The notes: generated from the letters alone by a model not told the origin. Numbered from the stretch's first letter, positions 31,731-41,546 are shown. The stretch: 64,000 bases of DNA from Rhodospirillaceae bacterium (GCA_008012315.1 SSEL01000005.1:22671-86670), one strand, 5' to 3'. Program-made: numbers and translations.

Positions 31731-33155
31731 ATGTTGCGCCGCGCTTTGTTCCTGCTGGTGTTCTCGATGATTGGCAGTTTTGCGCTGACCAGCTTTACCC
31801 TGCCCAGCCCAGGCAGGGCCGACACTGTCGTTCCATCATCGCCTGCGCAGATCGAGCTGAGCTTTGCCCCGGTGGTCAAACGCGTGGCGCCCTCGGTCGT
31901 CAATATCTACACCCGCAAGGTGGTGCAGGAACAGCTCTCCTCGCCGTTCTTCAACGATCCGTTTTTCCGGCAGTTCTTCGGCGATCAATCGCAATTCGGC
32001 CGGCCGCGCGAGCGGGTGCAGAATTCCCTGGGCTCCGGCGTGATCGTGCGGGCAGACGGCTTGGTGGTCACCAATAATCACGTCATCAAAGGCGCCGACC
32101 AGATCACCGTGGTGCTTAATGACGGCCGCGAATTCGAGGCGAAGGTGATCGCGGCGGAAGAACAGCTCGACCTCGCATTGCTGCGCGTGGATACCAAGGA
32201 CGAAAAGCTGCCGCCGCTGGAGCTGCGCGATTCCGATGACCTGGAAGTGGGCGATCTGGTGCTGGCGATCGGCAATCCTTTCGGTGTCGGTCAGACGGTG
32301 ACCAGCGGCATCGTTTCGGGCCTGGCGCGGACGCGGACCGGCATCAATGATTTCGGCTTCTTCATCCAGACCGATGCGGCGATCAATCCCGGTAATTCCG
32401 GTGGTGCCCTGGTGACGATGGATGGCCGCGTCGTCGGCATCAATACCGCGATTTTCTCGAAGACCGGAGGGTCGGTCGGCATTGGCTTCGCCATTCCCAG
32501 CAATATGGTGAAGGCGATGATCGGTGCCGAGGCCAATGGCGGTAAATTCGTCCGGCCGTGGATCGGCGCTTCGGGCGAAGAACTGACGGCCGAGATCGCC
32601 AAGAGCCTGGGGCTGCCGAAGCCGGGCGGTGTGGTGATCAAGCAGGTCTACCCCGACGGCCCGGCGGTGCGCGCCGGCATCAAGCCGGGCGACGTGATCA
32701 CGGCGGTCAATGGCAAGCTGGTCAAGGACCCCGAGGCGCTGCGGTTCCGGTTGGCGACACAGCAGTTGGGGACGCCGGCGACGCTGGAGGTCATGACTCG
32801 CGGCGAGAGCCGTGAGGTCAAGATCGATATGATCGCGGCGCCGAACACGCCGGCCCCGGATGAGCAGATCATCAAAGGACGCAATCCGCTATCCGGAGCC
32901 GTGGTGGCCAATCTGTCGCCGGCCTTGTCGGAAGAGCTTTCGATCGCTCCCTGGAACGGTGTCGTGGTGACCAAGGTGCGGCGCGGCAGCTTCGCCGATC
33001 AATTCAATCTGCGGCAGGGCGATGTCATCGTGAAGCTGAACAATCGGAACATCGATACGACGAAACAGCTGATGGAGGCGGTGTCCAAACAGGCCGACGA
33101 ATGGTTGATCACCATCAATCGTGGCGGCCAGGTGAAGACCCTGCGGATCGACTGA
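31731..33155 (+). CDS. Periplasmic serine protease, DegP/DegQ (Do) family
   Basis: Protein quality-control protease and chaperone of the periplasm. A signal peptide is present (residues 1-30: MLRRALFLLVFSMIGSF..., cleavage after GRA). The trypsin-like domain has the triad His117 (TNNHVIKG), Asp147 (QLDLALL) and Ser223 (GNSGGAL). Two PDZ domains follow (about 270-360 and 385-470). The Q-linker/LA loop QQFFGDQSQFG is short, more DegQ-like than DegP-like. Length 474 residues. The gene for RarA starts 10 bases downstream, so the two are co-transcribed. Confidence 0.93.
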   Translation: MLRRALFLLVFSMIGSFALTSFTLPSPGRADTVVPSSPAQIELSFAPVVKRVAPSVVNIYTRKVVQEQLSSPFFNDPFFRQFFGDQSQFGRPRERVQNSLGSGVIVRADGLVVTNNHVIKGADQITVVLNDGREFEAKVIAAEEQLDLALLRVDTKDEKLPPLELRDSDDLEVGDLVLAIGNPFGVGQTVTSGIVSGLARTRTGINDFGFFIQTDAAINPGNSGGALVTMDGRVVGINTAIFSKTGGSVGIGFAIPSNMVKAMIGAEANGGKFVRPWIGASGEELTAEIAKSLGLPKPGGVVIKQVYPDGPAVRAGIKPGDVITAVNGKLVKDPEALRFRLATQQLGTPATLEVMTRGESREVKIDMIAAPNTPAPDEQIIKGRNPLSGAVVANLSPALSEELSIAPWNGVVVTKVRRGSFADQFNLRQGDVIVKLNNRNIDTTKQLMEAVSKQADEWLITINRGGQVKTLRID

Positions 33156-33165
33156 CGGAGGAGAT

Positions 33166-34464
33166 GTGAGCGGCCTCTTCGAACAACAAGCGCCGCGTCC
33201 CCTGGCTGATCGCCTGCGGCCGAGCCGGCTCGAGGAGATCGTGGGGCAGGATCATCTGATCGGCGCGGATGGTCCGATCGGCCGGATGATTCAATCGGGC
33301 CGGCTGTCCTCGATGGTCCTCTGGGGACCGCCTGGTTGCGGCAAGACCACGCTCGCGCGGCTGATCGCGGAAAGCAGCGGCCTGCATTTCGACATGCTGT
33401 CGGCGATCTTCAGCGGTGTCGCCGACCTGCGGAAGATCTTCGACGCGGCCCGCCAGCGCCGGACGATCGGCGAAGGAACCTTGCTGTTTATCGATGAGAT
33501 CCATCGCTTCAACCGCAGCCAGCAGGACGGCTTCCTGCCTTATGTCGAGGACGGCACCGTCATCCTGGTGGGCGCCACGACGGAAAATCCTTCCTTCGAG
33601 CTGAACGCAGCATTGCTGTCGCGCTGTCAGGTATTTGTTCTCAATCGGCTGGATCACAGCGACCTGTCGCAACTTCTGTCGCGGGCGGAAGAGGCGATGG
33701 AGAACAAGCTGCCGCTGATCCCGGAAGCCCGCGATGCACTCATCGCCATGGCGGATGGCGACGGTCGTTACCTGCTGAATATGGCAGAAGAGCTGTTCCG
33801 TTTTCCGCCCGATACCGAGCTCGACGTCAACCAGCTCACCAAGGCCGTCAACCGCCGCGCACCGCTTTATGACAAGGCGCAGGAGGGGCATTACAACCTC
33901 ATCAGCGCGCTGCATAAATCCCTGCGCGGCTCTGATACCGATGCCGCGCTTTACTGGTTCGGCCGCATGCTGGCGGGCGGCGAAGACCCGAAATATATCG
34001 CACGGCGGCTGGTGCGTTTTGCCGTCGAGGATATCGGCCTGGCGGATCCGGCGGCCCTGACCCAGGCCCTGGCAGCCTGGGATGCCTATGACCGCCTGGG
34101 ATCGCCGGAAGGCGAATTGGCGATTGCGCAGGCGGTGATCTACCTGGGAACCGCGCCCAAATCCAATGCGGCCTATACCGCCTATAAATCGGCGATGCGG
34201 TCGGCGAAGGAAACCGGCTCGGTGATGCCGCCCAAACATATCCTGAACGCGCCGACAAAGTTAATGAAGCAACTCGGCTATAGCGACGGCTACCAATACG
34301 ATCACGATGATCCCGAGGGATTTTCCGGCCAGAATTATTTCCCGGACGACCTGCCGCGGCAGCGTTTCTATCGGCCGGCCGAACGCGGCTTCGAACGCGA
34401 ATTGCTGAAGCGACAGGAATATTGGGATCGCCTGCGGTCGCGTAAGCAAAATAGTGATGGCTGA
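33166..34464 (+). CDS. rarA: Replication-associated recombination protein A (RarA/MgsA)
   Basis: AAA+ ATPase of the clamp-loader/Mgs1 family that acts at stalled replication forks. Starts with GTG after GGAGGAGAT. Walker A GPPGCGKTTLAR (near residue 48), Walker B LLFIDEIHRFN, sensor ATTENPSFELN and the C-terminal MgsA tetramerisation region (PKHILNAPTKLMKQLGY) are visible. Length 432 residues, normal. Ten bases after the Deg protease gene, an arrangement also found in other proteobacteria. Confidence 0.94.
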   Translation: MSGLFEQQAPRPLADRLRPSRLEEIVGQDHLIGADGPIGRMIQSGRLSSMVLWGPPGCGKTTLARLIAESSGLHFDMLSAIFSGVADLRKIFDAARQRRTIGEGTLLFIDEIHRFNRSQQDGFLPYVEDGTVILVGATTENPSFELNAALLSRCQVFVLNRLDHSDLSQLLSRAEEAMENKLPLIPEARDALIAMADGDGRYLLNMAEELFRFPPDTELDVNQLTKAVNRRAPLYDKAQEGHYNLISALHKSLRGSDTDAALYWFGRMLAGGEDPKYIARRLVRFAVEDIGLADPAALTQALAAWDAYDRLGSPEGELAIAQAVIYLGTAPKSNAAYTAYKSAMRSAKETGSVMPPKHILNAPTKLMKQLGYSDGYQYDHDDPEGFSGQNYFPDDLPRQRFYRPAERGFERELLKRQEYWDRLRSRKQNSDG

Positions 34465-34610
34465 TTTCGGCATGGCTGTGTTGCGGCACCGAAGGCGGGC
34501 ATATATCTGCTTTGATCTTGTCGTCGCGGGAAGCTGGGGTTAGGGTTTTCGTTCATGCTCGTTGGGGAGCGGGCGAGGTGTCATCAGAAACTGGGGATAG
34601 GTAGAGCGGG

Positions 34611-35267
34611 ATGCAGGATTATTTGTCACCGGAGCGCAATAGAGCGGCCCTTCTGACCATCGATGTGCAACGGGACTTTGTTCTGCCCACCGGCCCAGCT
34701 TCCAGCAGCGGTGCGGTCGCTGCTGTTCCCCAGATACAGCGCCTGGTGCATGCCTTCCGCGCCGTCAATGCGCCGATCGTCCATGCCACGCGCCTCTATC
34801 GCTGCGACGGATCGAATGTCGATCTCTGCCATCGTGCCTCGATCGAGGCCGGCGCGCGTATCGTCATGCCCGGCACACTCGGTGCCGAATTGATCGATGA
34901 GGCAAAGCCCGAAGCGGCGCCACGTCTGCAACCCGATCTGCTGCTCGGCGGCAAGTTGCAGGAGATCGGCAGCAATGAATGGATCTGCTACAAATCGCGC
35001 CTTTCCGCATTTTTCCAGACGCCGATTGAAGACCACTTGAAGTCTCTCGGCATTACCACCATAGTCATATGCGGCATCGATTTCCCGACCTCGCCGCGTT
35101 CCACCGTTTACGCCGCCAGCAATCGCGATTTCCGCATCCTGCTGGCGACCGACGCCATTTCCTGCGCCACGGATGCCGGCCTCGATGAATTGGCGGCGAT
35201 CGGCGTTTACCTGATGGGCACGGACCAGTTGCTCGACTGGTTGAGCCGCAGCCGCGCGGCGGCCTGA
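34611..35267 (+). CDS. Isochorismatase-family protein lacking the catalytic cysteine
   Basis: A 218-residue alpha/beta protein of the cysteine-hydrolase (isochorismatase/nicotinamidase) family. Two of the three catalytic residues are visible: Asp18 in LLTIDVQRDF and Lys128 in CYKSRLSAF. The nucleophile segment reads VICGIDFPTSPRSTVYAAS; alignment on the conserved G...ST places Ser161 (codon TCG at 35091-35093) where the family has Cys. The subfamily with FPNCPR at this position normally keeps the Cys. The protein may therefore be non-hydrolytic, a binding protein, or use Ser. The function is unknown. It stands eight bases before the pseudouridine synthase gene. Confidence 0.82.
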   Translation: MQDYLSPERNRAALLTIDVQRDFVLPTGPASSSGAVAAVPQIQRLVHAFRAVNAPIVHATRLYRCDGSNVDLCHRASIEAGARIVMPGTLGAELIDEAKPEAAPRLQPDLLLGGKLQEIGSNEWICYKSRLSAFFQTPIEDHLKSLGITTIVICGIDFPTSPRSTVYAASNRDFRILLATDAISCATDAGLDELAAIGVYLMGTDQLLDWLSRSRAAA

Positions 35268-35275
35268 TCCCAAAC

Positions 35276-36286
35276 ATGGCGGGTGTCACCCAGATCGAAG
35301 TTGCCGCCGAAGACGGCGAGCAGCGCCTGGATCGCTGGTTCAAGCGGCGCTTCCCGGCAATCGGCCATGGCCGATTGGAAAAGCTGTTGCGAACCGGCCA
35401 GATCCGGGTCGATGGCAAGCGCATGAAGGCGAGCGACCGGTTGGCGCCGGGGCAGATCGTGCGCGTGCCGCCGCTCGGCGATGCCACGGCGGAGCCTGCG
35501 GGCGATGCTGCTACGCCGGCAAAGGACAAGCGCCGGCAGCCAAGCGTGTCGGACCGCGATGCCAGGATGTTGCGCGAAGCCGTGCTCTATCGGGATGATG
35601 ATGTCATCGTGATCAACAAGCCGGCGGGCCTCGCCGTGCAGGGCGGCAGCGGGCTCAGCCGCAATCTCGACGATATGCTGACGGCCTTGCAATTCGATGC
35701 CAAGGAGAAGCCACGCCTGGTGCACCGGCTGGATCGCGATACCAGCGGTGTCCTGGTGCTCGCGAGATCGGTTCAGGCAGCGCAGCGTCTTACCGAGGCT
35801 TTCCGTCATAAGGACGCCAAGAAAATCTATTGGGCGGTGACGGTCGGTACGCCGAAAATGTCGCGCGGCAAGATCGATGCTGCATTGTTGAAGCAAGGCG
35901 GCCAGGGCCGCGAGCGCGTGCAGATCGATGACGAGGGCAAGCGCGCCGTCACCTTTTTCACCGTCCTGGACCGGGTCGGGACGAAGGCCGCTTGGCTGGC
36001 CTTGATGCCGATGACCGGCAGGACGCACCAATTGCGCGCGCATTGCCTGGCGCTCGGCACGCCGATCTTGGGCGACGGCAAATATGCCGGCGCCGGTGCC
36101 TATATCGCGCGCGAAGCTGTGTCGCGGCAATTGCATCTGCATGCGCGGCGCCTGATCCTGCCGCATCCGAAGCGAGGCACGATCGATGTGACGGCGCCTC
36201 TGCCGCCGCATATGGAAAGCACCCGGGATTTCTTTGGCTTTGCCGACAGTTTTGACGAAGATCCCTTCGTCGATCTCGATGTCTGA
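35276..36286 (+). CDS. rluC: RluA-family 23S rRNA pseudouridine synthase (RluC-like)
   Basis: Isomerises uridines to pseudouridines in rRNA. An N-terminal S4 RNA-binding domain (RLDRWFKRRFPAIGHGRLEKLLRTGQIRVDG, residues 18-48 abbreviated) precedes the RluA-type catalytic domain with HRLDRDTSGVLVLARS containing the catalytic Asp. The loop MTGRTHQLRAH is present near residue 242. Length 336 residues. The RluC assignment over RluA/RluD rests on the S4 domain and context and is likely, not certain. The HAD gene overlaps its 3' end by 8 bases. Confidence 0.88.
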   Translation: MAGVTQIEVAAEDGEQRLDRWFKRRFPAIGHGRLEKLLRTGQIRVDGKRMKASDRLAPGQIVRVPPLGDATAEPAGDAATPAKDKRRQPSVSDRDARMLREAVLYRDDDVIVINKPAGLAVQGGSGLSRNLDDMLTALQFDAKEKPRLVHRLDRDTSGVLVLARSVQAAQRLTEAFRHKDAKKIYWAVTVGTPKMSRGKIDAALLKQGGQGRERVQIDDEGKRAVTFFTVLDRVGTKAAWLALMPMTGRTHQLRAHCLALGTPILGDGKYAGAGAYIAREAVSRQLHLHARRLILPHPKRGTIDVTAPLPPHMESTRDFFGFADSFDEDPFVDLDV

Positions 36287-36980
36287 TCCATCCGATCTGC
36301 TCCAGCAACTCGGCCGCTATCGCCTGATCGTCTTCGATTGCGACGGGACGCTGGTGGATAGCCAGCACAATATCATCGCTGCCGTTGAGCGGGTCTGGCG
36401 GAGCATCGACATGCAGCCGCCATCCGCCGATCTTATCCGGCGCCAGGTCGGCTTGTCGGTCGAGGCGGCGATCGCCCGCATGGCGCCGGACGAAGATGCG
36501 GCCGTGCATCAGCGCCTGGGCGAGGCTTTCCTGGCGCTGAAGGCGCAACTGCAGGCCGAGCAACGGCTTGAAGAGCCGCTTTATCCAGGCATCCGCGACC
36601 TGGTTCACGGCTTGCACCATCCCGAGCTGTTCCTGGGGATCGCCACGGGTAAAGGTCGCGCGGCACTCGACTACACCTTGCAGAAGCAGCAATTGGCCGA
36701 CCGGTTTCACACGCTGCAAACCGCTGACCGGTGCCGCGGCAAGCCGGATCCCGAGATGATGCTGAAGGCCATCGACGAGACCGGGATGCAGCCGCACCAG
36801 GCGGTGATGATCGGCGATACCAGCTTCGACATGGAGATGGCACGGGCGGCTGGGGCGACAGCGGTCGGTGTCGCCTGGGGATATCACCAGGCGGAAGACT
36901 TATGGCAGGCCGGCGCGCAGGCGGTGATCGACCACCCGTCGCAATTGACCGGCTGGTTGTCGCGCCTTTCGGCCGTATAA
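36279..36980 (+). CDS. HAD-superfamily phosphatase (phosphoglycolate phosphatase-like)
   Basis: A 233-residue HAD hydrolase. Motif I VFDCDGTLVDSQ has both aspartates (about residues 20-24), motif II is IATGKGRA with Thr, a Lys lies in GKPDPEMML, and motif IV is MIGDTSFDMEMARAAG. The helical cap between motifs I and II is of the C1 type seen in Gph. The substrate is not known. The start overlaps the end of rluC by 8 bases; the rluC-HAD pair is common in alphaproteobacteria. The upstream in-frame ATG inside rluC is rejected. Confidence 0.88.
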   Translation: MSDPSDLLQQLGRYRLIVFDCDGTLVDSQHNIIAAVERVWRSIDMQPPSADLIRRQVGLSVEAAIARMAPDEDAAVHQRLGEAFLALKAQLQAEQRLEEPLYPGIRDLVHGLHHPELFLGIATGKGRAALDYTLQKQQLADRFHTLQTADRCRGKPDPEMMLKAIDETGMQPHQAVMIGDTSFDMEMARAAGATAVGVAWGYHQAEDLWQAGAQAVIDHPSQLTGWLSRLSAV

Positions 36981-37092
36981 TCGCCGGAACGAAAGAGCGT
37001 CTCGTTCATTTATCTCCGAAAACGCCGGAATGATTGTAGGGTGCTGCTTCGGCCGCTAGAATCGCCGGACGTTTTTTGAAGTGATCTCGTCG

Positions 37093-39132
37093 ATGCGTTT
37101 GAAGACATTCCTGACCGGCTTGGCCCTGGTCCTGGTCGGCCTCATAGCGATCGCCGCGACGGCGTTGAAGTCGGTGGATTTCAACGCCTATAAGGATTTT
37201 GTCGCGCAGCAGGTCAAGGTGGCGCTGGGACGCGATCTGGTCATCGCCGGCGATGTCAGCATCTCGATCGGCCTGCGGCCGCATCTGACAGCCAAACAGA
37301 TCATTCTGCGAAACGCGCCTTGGAGCGATCAGCCGCAAATGGTTGCCCTGGATCAGATCGATGCGGGGATCGAGTTGCTGCCGCTGCTGTTCGAGCAGAT
37401 CCGGCTGCGCGATGTCACCTTGTCGGGCGGCCAGATCATCCTGGAACGGAACAAGGACGGTATTGGCAACTGGGCCTTCGACGGTGCCGCCAGCAATGGC
37501 GAGGCGGCGACCCCGCTGCCCGATATCGACAAGCTCTCGATCGAAAATTTCAAGCTGCGTTACCGCGACCCCGCCCGTGGCGAAGACGTCAATATGCTGG
37601 TCTCCAAGTTCAGCGCCAGGACCGCGACAGATGGCGGCCCGGTCAGTTGGAGCCTGGACGGGACGGTCGATAAGGCCGTCATTGATCTGAAGGGAACGTT
37701 GGGAACCCTGAGCCAACTTGCCGCCGGACCTTCGCCGGTCAATATCCGGGGAGCCGTGGCCGAGACCGGCATCCAGGCCGTCGGCGCCGTACAGAACGCG
37801 ATGAATCTCACCGGCTGGGACATCGATCTGCAACTTGCCGGCAATGATGCGTCGAAGCTCAATGCGCTGTTCGGCCTGTTCCTGCCGCAGACCCAGCCCT
37901 TCAAGCTGACGACCCATCTGACCGACCCCGAGGACGGCTACCATCTGGATCATCTGCAATTGGCAGTTGGCGGCAGCACGATGAACGGGATGGCGGTGAT
38001 TGCGGCGAAGCAGACGCCGCCGTTTGTGCGATTGCAGTTGACGGCGGACCGCATCGATCTGGCCGATTTCGGCTTCGTGCCGGCATCAAAAAAAAATCCG
38101 TCGGCCGGCACCGGAGCGATCTTTGACAAGACAGCATGGCCGACCGGCTGGATGCGAAGCGTCGATGCCGATGTGACCCTGACCGTAGGTGAATTGCTGC
38201 GCGGTGGTCCGGTCCTGAAGGAGGGGCAGTTGAGCCTCTCGCTCCGAAAAGGCGTGCTGTCCCTGCAATCGCTTCAGGCGGCGATGGGAAATGGCACCAT
38301 CAATGCCACCGGGGTCCTTCATGCCGATATCGATCCGCCGTCACTGGAGATGAAGGTGACGGGGCAGCGGATCAATTCGGCGCCCTTGCTGACCGCAACA
38401 GGCCTGTCGGATGTGTTATCGGCAGGTGATCTCGATCTCGACCTTGCCGTCAAGGGGCCGGCAACTTCCGAGCATGACCTGATGTCGGGCCTTTCCGGTA
38501 GCGCGAGCTTTTCCGCCGGCAGCGGCACATTGCGTAACAGTTTCGCTCGTCTCCTGCTCGCCGATGCGACGAAGCTCCTGATGCATGGCGGGACCGCCGA
38601 TGCCGCACGGGTCAGTTGCGTCGCGGGCGCCTTCGATATCGATGGCGGCGTCGCGCATACGCAGGGCGTCGTCCTGGATACGCCGGGTGCTGCGGTCGTC
38701 GGCGCCGGCAGTATCGATCTCGGACGCGAAAGCCTGCATATGCGGCTGGATTCGAAATCGAAGGAAGTCAGCCTTGCGGCCCTGGCGGTGCCGGTATTCG
38801 TGTCCGGCGACTTGCGCCATCCGGTCGTGACTCCGGATCCTGTCGGTGCGATCGGCAATGCATCGGATTTCGTTGCCGGCACGGCGAATTACGTGTCCTT
38901 GGGCGCGCTCTCAGCTTTGACCGGCCTGGGTAAGGAAAAATCGCTGGGCGATAATCCCTGCGCCTCGCTGACCGGCGATGCCGGTAAGCGAAGTTCCGTG
39001 GGTGACAAGATCAAGCAAGGGACGGATACGGTCGGGAGCGGCGCGAAACAGGCGATCCAGGGTATCAGCAAAGGCGCCGGCAGCGTCACCAAGGAACTCG
39101 GCAACGGCCTCAACAGCCTGTTCGGCAATTAG
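37093..39132 (+). CDS. AsmA family protein
   Basis: Large inner-membrane-anchored periplasmic protein of the AsmA/TAM-like group; relatives are linked to outer-membrane assembly and lipid transport between membranes. One N-terminal membrane segment (residues 5-26, FLTGLALVLVGLIAIAATAL) is followed by a beta-rich periplasmic domain with typical DVSISIGLRPHLTAKQIILRNAPW and a C-terminal AsmA-like part (GVVLDTPGAAVVGAGSIDL). The tail (about residues 610-679) is rich in Gly, Ser and Lys. I chose the ATG at 37093; a GTG lies four codons upstream. Length 679 residues. Confidence 0.88.
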   Translation: MRLKTFLTGLALVLVGLIAIAATALKSVDFNAYKDFVAQQVKVALGRDLVIAGDVSISIGLRPHLTAKQIILRNAPWSDQPQMVALDQIDAGIELLPLLFEQIRLRDVTLSGGQIILERNKDGIGNWAFDGAASNGEAATPLPDIDKLSIENFKLRYRDPARGEDVNMLVSKFSARTATDGGPVSWSLDGTVDKAVIDLKGTLGTLSQLAAGPSPVNIRGAVAETGIQAVGAVQNAMNLTGWDIDLQLAGNDASKLNALFGLFLPQTQPFKLTTHLTDPEDGYHLDHLQLAVGGSTMNGMAVIAAKQTPPFVRLQLTADRIDLADFGFVPASKKNPSAGTGAIFDKTAWPTGWMRSVDADVTLTVGELLRGGPVLKEGQLSLSLRKGVLSLQSLQAAMGNGTINATGVLHADIDPPSLEMKVTGQRINSAPLLTATGLSDVLSAGDLDLDLAVKGPATSEHDLMSGLSGSASFSAGSGTLRNSFARLLLADATKLLMHGGTADAARVSCVAGAFDIDGGVAHTQGVVLDTPGAAVVGAGSIDLGRESLHMRLDSKSKEVSLAALAVPVFVSGDLRHPVVTPDPVGAIGNASDFVAGTANYVSLGALSALTGLGKEKSLGDNPCASLTGDAGKRSSVGDKIKQGTDTVGSGAKQAIQGISKGAGSVTKELGNGLNSLFGN

Positions 39133-39143
39133 GGAAGTTTATT

Positions 39144-39869
39144 TTGATATCGGAAGCACCACGTCGCTTTTATCGCGAAGTCACAGTCCGGCGCGGCGAT
39201 GACGGATGGCAGATCGCCTTGGACGGCAAGCTGCTGCGCTCACCGGTGAAAACGCCGCTGGTTCTTCCCAGCGAAGCCTTGGCCCAGGCGATCCAGGCGG
39301 AATGGGACGGGCAGACGGAACGCATTCAGCCGCATTCGATGCCGATGATGCAACTGGCCAGCACGGCGGTCGATCAGGTGATCCCCAATCGGGCGCAGAT
39401 CGTCGCCGATATCACGGCCTATGCCGCCAGCGATCTGATCTGCTATCGCGCCGAAGCACCGGCGGAACTGGTACGCCGCCAGGCGGAACATTGGCAGGCT
39501 TTGCTCGACTGGGCGAGCCACCGTTTCGATATCAGCCTGCGCATCACGACCGGCATCATGGCGATCGAACAATCGGCCCAGAGCTTGGCGATCTTCGCCC
39601 GGATCGTCGATCAGCTCGATCCCTGGCGGCTGACGGCGCTGGCCAATATCACCGCGACGGCGGGTTCCCTGGTCATCGCCTTGGCGCTGCTGGAGGGCCG
39701 GCTGACGCCGGAAGCGGCGGTTGCTGCGGCACAGCTCGATGAGCTCTACCAGGCCGAAAGATGGGGCGAGGATGCCGAGGCGGCGGCGAGACGCCAGGGA
39801 CAGGCCCGGGAGATTGCCGATGCCGCACGATTCGTGACGTTATTGGACAAGTCCGAACGGCGTGAATGA
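39144..39869 (+). CDS. ATP12-type F1-ATPase assembly chaperone
   Basis: Homologue of mitochondrial ATP12, which chaperones the alpha subunit during F1-ATPase assembly; alphaproteobacteria carry the gene too. Typical features are RFYREVTV, LDGKLLRSPVKTPLVLPS (residues 28-45), IQAEWDGQ with MPMMQLASTAVDQV, and DLICYRAEAP. The only in-frame start consistent with this N-terminus is TTG at 39144, preceded by AGGGAAG at good spacing. Length 241 residues. Only 11 bases separate it from the AsmA gene. Confidence 0.85.
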   Translation: MISEAPRRFYREVTVRRGDDGWQIALDGKLLRSPVKTPLVLPSEALAQAIQAEWDGQTERIQPHSMPMMQLASTAVDQVIPNRAQIVADITAYAASDLICYRAEAPAELVRRQAEHWQALLDWASHRFDISLRITTGIMAIEQSAQSLAIFARIVDQLDPWRLTALANITATAGSLVIALALLEGRLTPEAAVAAAQLDELYQAERWGEDAEAAARRQGQAREIADAARFVTLLDKSERRE

Positions 39870-39933
39870 GATCAGTTTAGCCGTCTGATTTATCTACATT
39901 TTTCTGTGTCTTCTCTGGCATGAGCCTTCGTGC

Positions 39934-39959
39934 TATTGCAGCATCTCGCGACTGCAATA
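39934..39959. promoter_or_regulatory. Inverted repeat upstream of pccB, candidate operator
   Basis: Perfect 8-base arms TATTGCAG and CTGCAATA are separated by 10 bases, 54 bases before the carboxylase beta start codon. Position and symmetry suit a regulator of the carboxylase operon; the TTGCA-containing half-sites recall the TTTGCAAA-type sites described for PccR in Rhodobacter, but the spacing and orientation differ. Confidence 0.45.
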
Positions 39960-40013
39960 TGACAGATCGGCGGCTGGCCGATGGGATTCGATGAAGCGGG
40001 GAGTAGGGATGAC

Positions 40014-41546
40014 ATGCAGGACATTCTGAAGCGTCTGGAAGACATGCGGGATGCTGCCCGGGCAGGTGGTGGCCAGAAGCGTGTCGATGCCCAGCATGCC
40101 AAGGGCCGCCTCACGGCGCGGGAACGCATCGAATTGCTGCTCGACCCGGATTCCTTCGAAGAATGGGATATGTTCGTCGAGCATCGCTGTGCCGATTTCG
40201 GCATGAGCGCGAACAAGGTGCCGGGCGATGGCGTGGTGACCGGCTATGGCACGGTCAATGGCCGCCTGATCTTCGTCTTCAGCCAGGATTTCACCGTCTT
40301 CGGCGGCTCGCTCTCGGAAGCTCATGCCGAAAAGATCTGCAAGGTGATGGACCAGGCCATGCGGGTCGGCGCACCGGTGATCGGCCTCAACGATTCCGGC
40401 GGCGCCCGTATCCAGGAAGGTGTTGCCTCGCTCGCCGGTTATGCCGAGGTGTTCCAGCGCAACATCATGGCCTCCGGCGTCGTCCCGCAGATCTCCCTGG
40501 TGATGGGACCCTGCGCCGGTGGCGCGGTCTATTCGCCGGCCATGACCGACTTCATCTTCATGGTGAAGGATTCCTCCTACATGTTCGTCACCGGCCCGGA
40601 TGTGGTGAAGACGGTGACCCATGAAACGGTCACCTTCGAGCAATTGGGCGGGGCGCTGACCCACAGCCAGAAATCCGGCGTGGCCGATCTCGCTTTCGAG
40701 AACGATGTGGAAGCGTTGCTGCAACTCCGCCGCTTCATCGATTTTCTGCCGGCCTCCAATCGGGAAAAGGCGCCGTTGCGCGAGACGCCGGATCCGATCG
40801 ATCGTGACGAACCCTCGCTCGATACACTGATCCCGGCCAATCCGAACAAGCCCTATGACATGCATGAGCTGATCCGCAAGGTGGCGGATGAGAGTGATTT
40901 CTTCGAGATCCAGCCGGAATTCGCCAAGAACATCCTGACCGGCTTCGCGCGCTTCGGTGGCGAGACGGTCGGCATTGTCGCCAATCAGCCGATGGTTCTG
41001 GCCGGCTGTTTGGATATCGACAGCAGCCGTAAGGCCGCGCGGTTCGTGCGCTTCTGCGATTGCTTCAGTATCCCCATCATCACCTTCGTCGACGTGCCAG
41101 GCTTCCTGCCGGGCACGGCGCAGGAATATGGCGGTATCATCAAGCACGGCGCCAAGCTGCTCTTTGCCTATGGCGAAGCGACGGTGCCAAAGATCACCGT
41201 CATCACCCGCAAGGCTTATGGCGGCGCCTATGACGTCATGAGCTCCAAGCATCTGCGCGGCGACGTCAATTTCGCGTGGCCCTCGGCTGAGATCGCCGTG
41301 ATGGGGCCGAAGGGGGCGGTGGAAATCATCTTCCGTTCCGATATCGGCGATAAGGACAAGATCGCCGCCCGTACGGAGGAATACCGCGAGAAATTCGCCA
41401 ATCCATTTGTCGCCGGTGCGCGCGGCTTTATCGACGATGTGATCATGCCGCATTCGACCCGCAAGCGGATCTGCCGGTCGCTGGCCATGCTGCGGGACAA
41501 GCAATTGAGCAATCCCTGGAAGAAGCACGACAACATCCCGCTGTAA
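40014..41546 (+). CDS. pccB: Acyl-CoA (propionyl-CoA) carboxylase, carboxyltransferase beta subunit
   Basis: Carboxylates propionyl-CoA to methylmalonyl-CoA using carboxybiotin from the alpha subunit. The crotonase-like carboxyltransferase halves are clear: [21 protein letters not shown] near residue 130, [16 protein letters not shown] and, in the second half, [21 protein letters not shown] and [13 protein letters not shown]. The Asp residue after [14 protein letters not shown] fits propionyl-CoA carboxylase. I chose the ATG at 40014 after AGTAGGGA, giving 510 residues, the usual PccB length; an ATG 11 codons upstream is rejected. The alpha subunit follows. Confidence 0.92.
   Translation: MQDILKRLEDMRDAARAGGGQKRVDAQHAKGRLTARERIELLLDPDSFEEWDMFVEHRCADFGMSANKVPGDGVVTGYGTVNGRLIFVFSQDFTVFGGSLSEAHAEKICKVMDQAMRVGAPVIGLNDSGGARIQEGVASLAGYAEVFQRNIMASGVVPQISLVMGPCAGGAVYSPAMTDFIFMVKDSSYMFVTGPDVVKTVTHETVTFEQLGGALTHSQKSGVADLAFENDVEALLQLRRFIDFLPASNREKAPLRETPDPIDRDEPSLDTLIPANPNKPYDMHELIRKVADESDFFEIQPEFAKNILTGFARFGGETVGIVANQPMVLAGCLDIDSSRKAARFVRFCDCFSIPIITFVDVPGFLPGTAQEYGGIIKHGAKLLFAYGEATVPKITVITRKAYGGAYDVMSSKHLRGDVNFAWPSAEIAVMGPKGAVEIIFRSDIGDKDKIAARTEEYREKFANPFVAGARGFIDDVIMPHSTRKRICRSLAMLRDKQLSNPWKKHDNIPL

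Noticed and set aside
37000..37080. Repeated CGCCGGA words after the HAD gene
   Set aside because: Three scattered copies with irregular spacing in a GC-rich gap are expected by chance.
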